A stretch of DNA of 33,975 bases, taken from positions 1-33,975 of IMG/VR virus record IMGVR_UViG_3300025101_000012; one strand, written 5' to 3'. The notes beneath the pieces are model-generated. The model had not been told where the DNA came from. It ran no database searches and saw only the letters and a program-made list of their open reading frames with translations. Source of the DNA: a virus. The translations under genes were made by a program, and so were the position numbers. Of this stretch, positions 17,945-26,519 are shown piece after piece. The first letter of the stretch is position 1. Each line of letters opens with the position of its first letter.

Positions 17945-19563
17945 TGGCACAAACAGATTTAACAAAAGCATTACTCAAACGATATGATCGTTTAAAATCT
18001 CAAAGACAAAACTGGGAAACGCATTGGCAAGAAGTTGCAGATTATATGCAACCAAGAAAAGCAGATGTAACTAAAACAAGATCAAAGGGTGATAAAAGAA
18101 CTGAACTTATTTTTGACAGTTCTCCAATTCAAGCGGTAGAACTTTTAGCAGCATCACTTCATGGAATGCTGACTAATCCATCCACCCCTTGGTTTTCTTT
18201 ACGCTTCAAAGAAGAAGATATAGAATTTGAAGATGAAGCAAAAGAATGGTTAGAGTCTGCAACAGAACAAATGTATATTGCATTTGGAAGATCAAACTTT
18301 CAACAAGAGATATTTGAACTTTACCATGACCTAATTACTTTTGGTACAGCAGCAATGTTTATTGAAGAAGATGAAGAAGATATTTTAAAATTTTCAACAA
18401 GACACATCAATGAAGTTTACATTGCAGAAAATGATAAAGGTAGAGTAGATACTATATTCAGAAAATTTAAAATGTCTGTAAGAGCAGCAATACAAAAGTT
18501 TGGAACTAATGTAGATTTTGAAAGTATACAAAAAAAGAATCCATACGAAGAAGTAGACATTATTCACGCAATCTATCCAAGAGATGATTTTGATGTAACC
18601 AAACAAGATAAAAAAAATATGCCTTTTGAATCAGTCTACATGACAGGCAAAGGTGAAGAGTTATCAGTGTCTGGGTTCAGAGAGTTTCCATTTGTAATTC
18701 CAAGATACTTAAAAGCATCACATGAAATTTATGGAAGATCTCCTGCAATGACAGCTTTACCTGATGTTAAGATGTTAAATGAAATGTCAAAGACAACGAT
18801 TAAAGCCGCACAAAAACAAGTCGATCCTCCTTTACTTGTTCCTGATGACGGATTTATTTTACCTGTAAGAACAGTTCCTGGTGGACTTAACTTCTACAGA
18901 TCAGGCACAAGAGACAGAATAGAACCACTTAATATTGGAGCAAACAATCCACTTGGATTAAATATGGAAGAGCAAAGACGAAACGCAATTCGTAATGTAT
19001 TCTATGTCAATCAGTTAATGATGCAACAAGGTCCACAAATGACAGCAACCGAAGTCATACAAAGAAACGAAGAGAAGATGAGACTCCTAGGACCTGTGTT
19101 AGGAAGATTACAATCTGAATTATTAAAACCTTTAATTGATAGAGCATTTAATATTCTATTGAGAAAAAATATATTTAAACCTGCACCAGAATTTTTAGCA
19201 GGTAAAGATGTAGAGATTGAATATGTTTCTCCTCTTGCCAAAGCTCAAAAGTCCACAGAGTTACAATCTATTATGCGAGGTATTGAAATCATGGGATCTA
19301 TTGCAAATGTTGCACCAGTATTTGATTATGTAAACTTTGATAAACTGGTTAGACATTTAATGGATATTGTGGGTGTACCACAAAAAGTTTTAAAACCACA
19401 ATCTCAAGTGAACGCTGAAAGACAACAAAAACAAGAACAGCAACAACAAATGCAACAAATGCAACAACTACAACAAGTCGCTGAAGCTGGAGGAAAAATA
19501 GCACCACTAGCAAAAGCACTACCAGATGAGGCTAGAGCTTTAGCAAATGCTGAAGCTGAATAA
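17944..19563 (+). CDS. Portal (head-tail connector) protein
   Basis: 539 residues, the usual length for T7 gp8-like Head-tail_con proteins. Recognisable parts include RLKSQRQNWETHWQEVADYM, FDSSPIQAVELLAASLHGML, TNPSTPWFSLRF, FGRSNFQQEIFELYHDLITFGTAAMF split over two helices, YGRSPAMTALPDVKMLNEMS and QQGPQMTATEVIQRNEEKMR. The C-terminus has a Gln-rich tract (QQKQEQQQQMQQMQQLQQ) coded by CAA repeats. It forms the ring through which DNA enters and leaves. Both ends overlap neighbours by one base. Confidence 0.95.
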   Translation: MAQTDLTKALLKRYDRLKSQRQNWETHWQEVADYMQPRKADVTKTRSKGDKRTELIFDSSPIQAVELLAASLHGMLTNPSTPWFSLRFKEEDIEFEDEAKEWLESATEQMYIAFGRSNFQQEIFELYHDLITFGTAAMFIEEDEEDILKFSTRHINEVYIAENDKGRVDTIFRKFKMSVRAAIQKFGTNVDFESIQKKNPYEEVDIIHAIYPRDDFDVTKQDKKNMPFESVYMTGKGEELSVSGFREFPFVIPRYLKASHEIYGRSPAMTALPDVKMLNEMSKTTIKAAQKQVDPPLLVPDDGFILPVRTVPGGLNFYRSGTRDRIEPLNIGANNPLGLNMEEQRRNAIRNVFYVNQLMMQQGPQMTATEVIQRNEEKMRLLGPVLGRLQSELLKPLIDRAFNILLRKNIFKPAPEFLAGKDVEIEYVSPLAKAQKSTELQSIMRGIEIMGSIANVAPVFDYVNFDKLVRHLMDIVGVPQKVLKPQSQVNAERQQKQEQQQQMQQMQQLQQVAEAGGKIAPLAKALPDEARALANAEAE

Positions 19564-19799
19564 TGATTAAAGAAATAAAACAACTAAGAGAAATATATAA
19601 AATAGTTTTTGGATCTGACCCAGGCAAACGTGTCATGGAAGATCTTGAAAAAAGATGCCACTATCATTCTACAACCAATGTTAAGGGAGATAGCCATGAG
19701 AGTGCATACATGGAAGGACAACGCAGCGTTCTTCTATTTATAAAATCAATGCTGCAAAAGGAAAATGAAAATGTCAAACGAGCAGATAACGGAGAATAA
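19563..19799 (+). CDS. Bbp19-like structural protein
   Basis: 78 residues. YKIVFGSDPGKRVMEDLEKR, then a spacer and ESAYMEGQRSVLLFIKSMLQ match the Bbp19-type family (Y...F....G..VL..L....., then a G.R.....I....). These small proteins lie between portal and scaffold in many podoviruses and may be head-maturation proteins. It overlaps the portal by one base and the scaffold gene by up to 35. Confidence 0.75.
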   Translation: MIKEIKQLREIYKIVFGSDPGKRVMEDLEKRCHYHSTTNVKGDSHESAYMEGQRSVLLFIKSMLQKENENVKRADNGE

Positions 19800-20658
19800 T
19801 ACTTCGCCTGTAGACACAACACCACAACCAGAAACATCTACAGAAACAACAGCAACAGATACATTAGTATCATCAACAACCGACAACACAGTACAAACCG
19901 CAAAGTCTTGGAAAGAAACTATTTCTGAAGAATTTAGAAATGATCCAAACATTTCAAAGTTTACCGAGATAGATGCGTTAGCAAAATCATATATTAACGC
20001 AACACGAATGATTGGTTCAGATAAAGTAATTATTCCAAACAATAATTCTACTGACGATCAATGGAATGAAGTCTATGATAAACTTGGAAGACCTGAATCT
20101 TCTGATAAATATAAACTTGATTTTAAATCAGAGGTTACGCCTATAGATGAAAACGCAATCAAAGCATTTGCAGACGTGGCTCACAAAACAGGTTTGAATG
20201 AAAAACAAGCTCAGTCAATTTTAGATTTCTATAAACAGAACTCTGAAAGCACTGCACAACAATTAAAGATAGATACTGAAACTGCACAAGCTAAATCTGA
20301 ACAACTGTTAAGACAAGAGTGGGGTAAACAGTATGATGAAAATATTAATAAAGCCGCAGCAATTGCAAAAGCAAATATGCCTAGTGATGTATTAGATATG
20401 CAACTCAAAGATGGAACAAGACTTGGAGATCATCCAGATGTCATCAAAGGTTTTTCTAAGATTGCTGGACTTTTATCTGAAGACAAAGTGATTACCACAG
20501 AGTCTGAATCTGTAGATCAAGGCAGAGATCTTGAAGGTGAAATATCTAAAATTATAAATGATAGATCAGGACCTTACTGGAACAAAGGTCATCCAGATCA
20601 CGATAAACTTGTACAACAAGTCTACACTATGAGAGAGATGATAAATGGCGGAAAGTAA
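19765..20658 (+). CDS. Scaffolding / capsid assembly protein
   Basis: Up to 297 residues (an ATG at 19771 is also suited to the AAGGA site). Residues 1-45 are Thr/Glu/Pro-rich and disordered. The middle (KSWKETISEEFRNDPNISKF, ATRMIGSDKVIIP, WNEVYDKLGRPESSDKYKL) matches T7 gp9-like capsid assembly proteins, where WKE.L.EE.R..P and LGRPESP.~Y are characteristic. The C-terminal region is helical and ends WNKGHPDHDKLVQQVYTMRE, the usual capsid-binding end. It acts as an internal template for the prohead and leaves before packaging. Confidence 0.9.
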   Translation: MKMSNEQITENNTSPVDTTPQPETSTETTATDTLVSSTTDNTVQTAKSWKETISEEFRNDPNISKFTEIDALAKSYINATRMIGSDKVIIPNNNSTDDQWNEVYDKLGRPESSDKYKLDFKSEVTPIDENAIKAFADVAHKTGLNEKQAQSILDFYKQNSESTAQQLKIDTETAQAKSEQLLRQEWGKQYDENINKAAAIAKANMPSDVLDMQLKDGTRLGDHPDVIKGFSKIAGLLSEDKVITTESESVDQGRDLEGEISKIINDRSGPYWNKGHPDHDKLVQQVYTMREMINGGK

Positions 20659-20821
20659 TCATTTATCAGATAAAGAGCTTAGATTAGAAATCTTGCGATT
20701 GGTTAAGGAATGTGGTTCAGAATTTCAAAAAAAAAATCCCTTGCCAATCGCTGACGAATATTATAACTGGGTTAATAGGCGTGGGACAATTCGTAAGAAC
20801 CCCACTGGCAAGAAGGAATAG
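20645..20821 (+). CDS. Small protein between scaffold and capsid
   Basis: 58 residues in another frame, overlapping the scaffold 3' end by 14 nt. MAESNHLSDKELRLEILRLV opens it, then NPLPIADEYYNWVNRRGTIR closes a helical chain with basic end. Position suggests a minor head or assembly role. No family recognised, but small genes at this position are frequent. Confidence 0.6.
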   Translation: MAESNHLSDKELRLEILRLVKECGSEFQKKNPLPIADEYYNWVNRRGTIRKNPTGKKE

Positions 20822-20926
20822 ACTTCTAGTCTAAAAGACTTTAAATCCAAGAGATGCCTATCAATTTTGATGGAGAACCTTTCTGATTGTTTTAAAAAAT
20901 AAACTATAACAAATGGAGAGACAAAT

Positions 20927-21781
20927 ATGTCAATCAACGTAACAACAGCTTTTGTACAGCAGTATTCTGCTAACATACAATTGCTTTCTCAACAAATGGG
21001 ATCGTTACTAAGAGACAAAGTTCGTCTTGAAAGTGTCGTAGGTAAAAATGCTTTCTTTGACCAAGTAGGAGCAGTAACAGCTCAGAAAAGAACAAGTAGG
21101 CATGGCGATACTCCACAAATTGATACCCCTCACGCTAGACGTAGAGTATCTCTTGTGGATTATGAATTCGCTGACCTAATTGACGATCAAGATAAAGTAA
21201 GACTCTTAATCGATCCAACTTCATCTTACGCTCAAGCTGCAGCTTATGCTATGGGTAGAGCAATGGATGATGAAATAATCAGTGCTGCGATAGGAACTGC
21301 TTTCACAGGTGAAACAGGATCTACAAGTACGGCTAATGCAAATCAAATCGTTCACGGATCTGCTGGTTTAACAATTGCTAAATTAAGAACTGCAAAACAG
21401 ACTCTTGATTTAAATAGTGTTGATCCTTCAATTCCAAGATTTATTATTGTAGGACCGAAACAAATCACTGATTTATTAGGGACAACTGAAGTAACAAGTT
21501 CAGATTTTAACACTGTCAAAGCATTGGCAAATGGTGAAATAAACTCGTTTCTTGGTTTTAATTTTATTGTATCAAACAGACTATCACTATCTGGAACTAC
21601 CAGATCTTGTATCGCTTATGCACAAGATGGTATCGCACTTGCTGTAGGCAAAGACGTTACTGCTAGAATAGACGAGAGAGCTGACAAAGGTTATGCTACT
21701 CAAGTTTACTACTGTGCATCTTTCGGAGCAACAAGAATGGAAGAAGACAAAGTAGTGGAAGTTCAATGTACAGAATCGTAA
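20927..21781 (+). CDS. Major capsid protein
   Basis: 284 residues with a GGAGAGACAAAT ribosome site. SINVTTAFVQQYSANIQLLS, SRHGDTPQIDTPHARRRVSL, IDDQDKVRLLIDPTSSYAQA and MGRAMDDEIISAA resemble the HK97-fold capsid proteins of marine podoviruses (Phage_capsid_2 type). It lies directly after the scaffold, as expected. FIIVGPKQITDLLG and FLGFNFIVSNRL fit the peripheral domain. A leader of about 100 nt separates it from the small preceding gene and may carry extra translation or transcription signals for its high expression. Confidence 0.9.
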   Translation: MSINVTTAFVQQYSANIQLLSQQMGSLLRDKVRLESVVGKNAFFDQVGAVTAQKRTSRHGDTPQIDTPHARRRVSLVDYEFADLIDDQDKVRLLIDPTSSYAQAAAYAMGRAMDDEIISAAIGTAFTGETGSTSTANANQIVHGSAGLTIAKLRTAKQTLDLNSVDPSIPRFIIVGPKQITDLLGTTEVTSSDFNTVKALANGEINSFLGFNFIVSNRLSLSGTTRSCIAYAQDGIALAVGKDVTARIDERADKGYATQVYYCASFGATRMEEDKVVEVQCTES

Positions 21782-21796
21782 TAGGAGGATAGAAAT

Positions 21797-22276
21797 ATGG
21801 GAACTAAAAATACTGATTTAGTAGCAAATTTCGAAGCTACTCCACAGGTTCCAAATAACGCTGCAGAATTACATGGTGTACTTCGTGTAGCTCAAGGAAC
21901 TGTTGAACTTGCCGCTGGTGACAGTGATAATAACGATATTGTAATGTTAGCACCGATACCAAGTAATGCTTCTGTGCCTCAATTATTTATTGGGTCAGAC
22001 ACATTAGGTGGATCGTGTACATTCAATGTTGGAATTTATACTACTGCTGGTGCAGTCAAAGATGAAGACGTTTTCGCAACTGCGGTAGCTGATGCTGGCG
22101 CAATGGCAGACGTTAGATTTGAAGCTGCAAACATCAACACAGCAGGTCAAAAAATGTATGAATTAGCTGGAGACAGTACAGATCCAGGTGGTTACTACTA
22201 CATCGCTGCTACAATGGCAGCAGATGGTGGTACTGCTGGAACTATGTCTTGGAATATTACATACGTAATAAACTAA
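21797..22276 (+). CDS. Capsid-adjacent beta-rich structural protein (possible decoration)
   Basis: 159 residues with a GGAGGA ribosome site. The sequence is Gly/Ala/Asp-rich and beta-type (LHGVLRVAQGTVELAAGDSD, IFLAPIP-like NASVPQLFIGSDTLGGSCTF). It contains the NVGIYTT..G.V segment often seen in phage proteins following the capsid gene. It probably decorates the head or forms a head fibre. A strong terminator follows. Confidence 0.75.
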   Translation: MGTKNTDLVANFEATPQVPNNAAELHGVLRVAQGTVELAAGDSDNNDIVMLAPIPSNASVPQLFIGSDTLGGSCTFNVGIYTTAGAVKDEDVFATAVADAGAMADVRFEAANINTAGQKMYELAGDSTDPGGYYYIAATMAADGGTAGTMSWNITYVIN

Positions 22277-22284
22277 TCACAATT

Positions 22285-22316
22285 AAGTGGGGGGGTTATC
22301 TCCCCCACTTTTCTTA
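22285..22316 (+). terminator. GC-rich intrinsic terminator after the capsid genes
   Basis: AAGTGGGGG (22285-22293) pairs with CCCCCACTT (22302-22310) over an 8-nt loop, followed by TTTTCTT, which touches the next ATG. It probably ends most capsid transcription and lets a fraction read on into the tail genes, lowering their level. Confidence 0.85.
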
Positions 22317-22528
22317 TGAAGAAGACAGAAAAACTAGAAACGTTCATACATATAAAAAAAAATAATTACATTTATAGATATGTTTTAGTAGATCGTTTTG
22401 AGCATACATCAAAACATCATCATGGTTTTAATCTTAAACCCTGCAGAACTACAGATGAAATATATCAACAACTCACACACCCTAGAAAATTAAGACGTAA
22501 ATATATATTAAAAGATGACCAAAAATGA
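22316..22528 (+). CDS. Small hypothetical protein after the capsid terminator
   Basis: 70 residues, starting inside or right after the terminator U-tract with no Shine-Dalgarno. MKKTEKLETFIHIKKNNYIY then RYVLVDRFEHTSKHHHGFNL. The block YIYRYVLV resembles VYRYALV in the next gene, so the two may be diverged paralogues. Function unknown; they sit where small head-tail proteins are common. Confidence 0.6.
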   Translation: MKKTEKLETFIHIKKNNYIYRYVLVDRFEHTSKHHHGFNLKPCRTTDEIYQQLTHPRKLRRKYILKDDQK

Positions 22529-22739
22529 TTTTGATCCAAGAAACCTTGGTTTATATGATGAGCCTAAACAGTTATTGCATTTTCAATGGCAAGACGATAC
22601 TAGAGTTTATAGATATGCTTTAGTTGAAATTATTGAAGAAAAAGATATTAATAGTAGAAACAAGCAAAAGACAAATGAACAAGGTCTAACGCAACAGGAG
22701 ATATGGCAACAATATGGCATCAGTAGTAGACATTTGTAA
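22515..22739 (+). CDS. Small hypothetical protein
   Basis: 74 residues overlapping its neighbours on both sides (14 and 26 nt). NLGLYDEPKQLLHFQWQDDT, then RVYRYALVEIIEEKD, and a C-terminal QGLTQQEIWQQYGISSRHL helix pair. It shares YRYxLV with the preceding gene. No family recognised. Confidence 0.6.
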   Translation: MTKNDFDPRNLGLYDEPKQLLHFQWQDDTRVYRYALVEIIEEKDINSRNKQKTNEQGLTQQEIWQQYGISSRHL

Positions 22740-23295
22740 CGGAGCTTTAAATCAACTGGGAGCATCTACAATCCTTTCATTGACAGAAGATTCTAAGAAT
22801 GCAAGATTATGTAATGCAAGATTTACTCAAGTGCGAGATTCAATATTCAGATCTCACCCTTGGAATTGTTTACAAAAAAGAGTTCAACTTGCAGCAGATA
22901 CAGACACACCTGCATGGGGATTTACCAAACAATATACCTTACCTGCAGATTGTTTACGACTGCTTACCATTCTTGATTACGACTCAGATTACAAAGTAGA
23001 AGGTAGAAAAATATTAACAGATAATTCTTCATTAAAAATTTTATACATTGGAAGAATAGAAGATCCAAATGAATATGATGAATTGTTAAGAGAAACATTA
23101 TCAGCTGCATTAGCTGCTGACATTGCTTATGCGATTACATCATCTAATCCTTTAACTGCCAATATGTATAATCTTCTTAGAGATAAATTAAGAGAAGCAA
23201 GATTTGTAGATAGTACAGAAGGTCAAAATACTCAACCCGATAAAGGTATGGCAGATGTAATGGATGCAAGTACATTTATCAATTCAAGGTTCTAA
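22714..23295 (+). CDS. Tail tubular protein A (T7 gp11-like)
   Basis: 193 residues. VVDICNGALNQLGASTILSL, FTQVRDSIFRSHPWNCLQKR, RVQLAADTDTPAWGFTKQYT and LPADCLRLL are the typical signature of gp11-like adaptor or tubular proteins, followed by DELLRETLSAALAADIAYAI and KLREARFVDSTEG. It joins the portal to the nozzle. It overlaps the preceding small gene by 26 nt and is followed directly by tubular protein B. Confidence 0.9.
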   Translation: MASVVDICNGALNQLGASTILSLTEDSKNARLCNARFTQVRDSIFRSHPWNCLQKRVQLAADTDTPAWGFTKQYTLPADCLRLLTILDYDSDYKVEGRKILTDNSSLKILYIGRIEDPNEYDELLRETLSAALAADIAYAITSSNPLTANMYNLLRDKLREARFVDSTEGQNTQPDKGMADVMDASTFINSRF

Positions 23296-23298
23296 TAC

Positions 23299-25629
23299 AT
23301 GGCAAGAGTAGCCGCACAGCTTACAAACTTTACAGGTGGAGAATTTTCACCAAGATTAGATGGTCGTAATGACATAGCTAAATATACAACAGCGTGTAAG
23401 ACTTTAGAAAATTTTGTTGTTTATCCTCATGGATCAGCTACTCGTAGACCAGGCACAACATTTATTTCAGAAGTAAAAGATAGTTCAAAAAAAACAAGAC
23501 TTGTTCCTTTTGAATTTTCTACAACACAAACTTATATGCTTGAGTTTGGAAATCAATACATCAGAATCTACAAAGACAAAGGACAAGTATTGGATAGTGG
23601 TTCTGCAGTTGAAGTCACTACACCTTATCTAGAAGCTGAGTTGTTTGATCTAAAGTTTGCACAATCAGCAGACGTGATGTATATTTGTCACCCCAATCAC
23701 GAAGTAGAAAAATTATCCAGAACCTCACACACTGCTTGGACTTTATCAGATGTTGATTTTACAAAAGGTCCAATGCAAGATCCTAACACAACAACAACAA
23801 CTTTAAATCCTGGACAGTCAGCAGTAGGTACAGGAATAGCTTTAGTTGCTTCTGCAGTAACAGGTATCAATAGTGGTTCAGGTTTTCTTGCAACAGATGT
23901 TGGAAGATTTGTTTTTTTAAATGGAGGCTATGCAAAAATAACTGCTGTTGCAGATACAACAAACGCAACCATAACAATTATCACAGCTCTTACAGGTGCA
24001 AGTGCTACAGCAAATTGGCAGCTAGGAGCTTTCTCAGATACTACAGGTCATCCTTCTTGCGTTACTTTTTTTGAACAACGATTAGTTTTTGCAGGAACTT
24101 CTCAACAACCTCAAACTATTTTTTTCTCAAAGTCAGGTGATTATGAAAACATGGATGCAAATATTGGAGGAACAATAGCAGACAGCGATGCTATTATTTA
24201 TACGATTGCATCTAACCAAGTAAATGCCATAAGATTTATGACTGCGACCAGAACCTTAATTATTGGTACAGCAGGTGGTGAGTTTGTAGTAAGTGGAGGT
24301 GGAACTGACTCTGCAATAACACCGACTAATATACTTATCAAAAAACAATCTAATCATGGTGCAGCAAACGTAGATGCGATTGCAGTTGGTAACGCAACTT
24401 TATTCCTTCAACGTGCAAAAAGAAAGATTAGAGAACTTGCTTATAACTTTGATGTAGATGGTTATATTGCACCTGATATGACGATCCTTGCAGAACACGT
24501 TACAGAAGGTGGACTAACTCAAATGGCATATCAACAAGAACCTAATCAAATTATGTACGCAACAAGAAACGATGGTGAACTTATTGCACTAACTTATCAA
24601 AGAGAACAAAAGGTTACAGCTTGGCATAGACATATCTTTGGTGGTAGATTTGGTAATGCTACCATCACAGTGACTGATTATGCAAACATAGCAAACGGAA
24701 CAAGAATTGTTTTAACAAAAGCAGATGGAACTCAAGTTACATTTACATCTTCTACAACTGATGTGTCTGGTAAGTTTCATACTGAAACAAGTAATAATCA
24801 AACAGCAACAAATTTAAAAACATTAATAGATGCTGATTCTAATTTTACAGCAACAGTGAGTAGTAATGTGGTTACGATTACAGAGACAACACCAATATCT
24901 ATAGGATTTTTAACAATTACATCTTTAGATGATGCGACTAGATTAGCAAAGACTGATGAAGGCAAAGCTGTATGCGAAAGCGTAGCAGTGATTCCAACTG
25001 ATGATACAGAGTATGAAGTCTATGTTATTGTAAAAAGAACAATAAATGGATCAACAAAAAGATATGTAGAAGTTTTAAATACTTTTGATTTTGATGAAAC
25101 AGATAATACATCTTTTAATTTTCTAGATAGTCAATTAACTTATTCAGGATCTGCAGCAACTAGTATATCTGGTTTATCACACCTTGAGGGACAAACTGTT
25201 TCAATATTAACCAATGGTGCAACACATCCTGACAAGACTGTGAGTTCAGGTGCGGTAACTTTAGATCGTTCTGCAACAGAAGTTAAAATAGGATTAGCTT
25301 ATACTTCTTTGCTTACAACAATGAGACTAGATGCAGGTTCTCAAAATGGAACATCTCAAGGTAAAACAAAAAGAATATACGACATTACCATAAGAATGTT
25401 TGAAACAGTTGGAATAGAAGTTGGACCAGATTTAAATAATATGGAACGCATACCATTCAGATCATCTGCAAATGATATGGATAATGCTTTACCAGTATTT
25501 ACAGGAGATAAGGAAGTAGAATTTAGAGGTAACTATGAAACAGATGGTTTTGTGTTTGTAAGACAAACTCAACCTTTACCTTTAACTCTTTTATCGTTAT
25601 ATCCTAGATTGCAAACAAATGATGGATAA
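23299..25629 (+). CDS. Tail tubular protein B / nozzle (T7 gp12-like) with inserted domain
   Basis: 776 residues. The start AQLTNFTGGEFSPRLDGRND, then CKTLENFVVYPHGSATRRPG identifies the nozzle protein, along with FFEQRLVFAGTSQQPQTIFF and the IRFMTATRTLIIGTAGGEFV block. Residues about 452-550 (TITVTDYANIANGTRIVLTK to VVTITET) look like an inserted beta-sandwich module common in phage structural proteins and absent from T7 gp12. The C-terminal part returns to the family pattern (LDAGSQNGTSQGKTKRIYDI, FRGNYETDGFVFVRQTQPLP, LTLLSLYPRLQTND). It forms the tail tip tube and carries fibres. Confidence 0.9.
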   Translation: MARVAAQLTNFTGGEFSPRLDGRNDIAKYTTACKTLENFVVYPHGSATRRPGTTFISEVKDSSKKTRLVPFEFSTTQTYMLEFGNQYIRIYKDKGQVLDSGSAVEVTTPYLEAELFDLKFAQSADVMYICHPNHEVEKLSRTSHTAWTLSDVDFTKGPMQDPNTTTTTLNPGQSAVGTGIALVASAVTGINSGSGFLATDVGRFVFLNGGYAKITAVADTTNATITIITALTGASATANWQLGAFSDTTGHPSCVTFFEQRLVFAGTSQQPQTIFFSKSGDYENMDANIGGTIADSDAIIYTIASNQVNAIRFMTATRTLIIGTAGGEFVVSGGGTDSAITPTNILIKKQSNHGAANVDAIAVGNATLFLQRAKRKIRELAYNFDVDGYIAPDMTILAEHVTEGGLTQMAYQQEPNQIMYATRNDGELIALTYQREQKVTAWHRHIFGGRFGNATITVTDYANIANGTRIVLTKADGTQVTFTSSTTDVSGKFHTETSNNQTATNLKTLIDADSNFTATVSSNVVTITETTPISIGFLTITSLDDATRLAKTDEGKAVCESVAVIPTDDTEYEVYVIVKRTINGSTKRYVEVLNTFDFDETDNTSFNFLDSQLTYSGSAATSISGLSHLEGQTVSILTNGATHPDKTVSSGAVTLDRSATEVKIGLAYTSLLTTMRLDAGSQNGTSQGKTKRIYDITIRMFETVGIEVGPDLNNMERIPFRSSANDMDNALPVFTGDKEVEFRGNYETDGFVFVRQTQPLPLTLLSLYPRLQTNDG

Positions 25630-26074
25630 TACACTACATATAGTACCTTACACTTCTGAACATGGAAGATTTATACTCTCATGTCAAATGAACCATGCGT
25701 TGATGGATAAGGATGCTGAATTTGAATTAGATGCCATGAACCTAGTGGAGGATCATTTATCTTTTACAGGTATCATTGGTAAGAAGCCAATCTTTGCTGC
25801 TGGTATGAAAATGCTTTGGCAAGGGGTAGCCGAGGGTTGGGTGATTGCAACACAAGATGTTTGGAATCATCCATTATCAGTTGCTCGTGCAATTAAAAAA
25901 GATTTTGCCAAAGTTGCAAAAAAATATAATATTAAAAGAGTTCAGACCGCTGTAAGATCAGACTTTGATAAAGGTATAAGATTTGCAGAATGGTTAGGAT
26001 TAGAAAATGAAGGTCTAATGAAACACTATGGTTTTGATAGTTCACACCAATACAGATATGCGAGGATATTTTAA
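25619..26074 (+). CDS. gp13-like protein with GNAT acetyltransferase-type fold
   Basis: 151 residues overlapping the nozzle gene by 11 nt (ATG at 25619 or 25622). IFAAGMKMLWQGVAEGWVIA, then HPLSVARAIKKDFAKVAKKY and RVQTAVRSDFDKGIRFAEWL, LGLENEGLMKHYGFD follow the GNAT-like DUF2833/T7 gp13 pattern. In T7, gp13 is needed for virion assembly of internal proteins rather than known acetylation. Between nozzle and internal proteins, this is the same position as in T7. Confidence 0.8.
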   Translation: MMDNTLHIVPYTSEHGRFILSCQMNHALMDKDAEFELDAMNLVEDHLSFTGIIGKKPIFAAGMKMLWQGVAEGWVIATQDVWNHPLSVARAIKKDFAKVAKKYNIKRVQTAVRSDFDKGIRFAEWLGLENEGLMKHYGFDSSHQYRYARIF

Positions 26075-26515
26075 ATGAGTTATGTATTTGATATTGCGGC
26101 AGCAAAACAAGCTAGTGCTATTGGTAAATATAATCAATCAATACAAGAAAGAAATGCACAGATTTCAGAACAAGAAGTAGAAACATTAGATAAACAAAAA
26201 GAGTTTGATCTTGCTAAATTTGAAGAAAGTTTTGAAAGACTTCAAGCAGAAACTCAAGTTGCATATTTAAAATCTGGTGTTCAGTTATCTGGAACTGCGT
26301 ATAGAGTTATGCAGTCTAATGTTGAACAAGCAGAATTAGATAAAAAAGTTATAGAGTACAACACAGATATTAAACAATCTCAAAAATTAGAAGAGGCTAA
26401 TTATTCTCGTATGCAAGGACAACTTGCTAGACAACAAGCAAAAATTGCTGAATTAGGATATTATTCTAAAGCAGGTCAAAGTTTAATGTCAATGGGATCT
26501 GGTGGAGGTAAATAG
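26075..26515 (+). CDS. Internal virion protein (T7 gp14-like)
   Basis: 146 residues, long helical chain: SAIGKYNQSIQERNAQISEQ, FEESFERLQAETQVAYLKSG, VQLSGTAYRVMQSNVEQAEL, ending with a Gly-rich LMSMGSGGGK. Alternating Ala/Gln helices with a central Y..SGV.LSGTA...M motif are typical of the gp14 group, which is ejected and forms the outer membrane channel. It starts one base after the gp13-like stop. Confidence 0.8.
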   Translation: MSYVFDIAAAKQASAIGKYNQSIQERNAQISEQEVETLDKQKEFDLAKFEESFERLQAETQVAYLKSGVQLSGTAYRVMQSNVEQAELDKKVIEYNTDIKQSQKLEEANYSRMQGQLARQQAKIAELGYYSKAGQSLMSMGSGGGK

Positions 26516-26519
26516 CATA

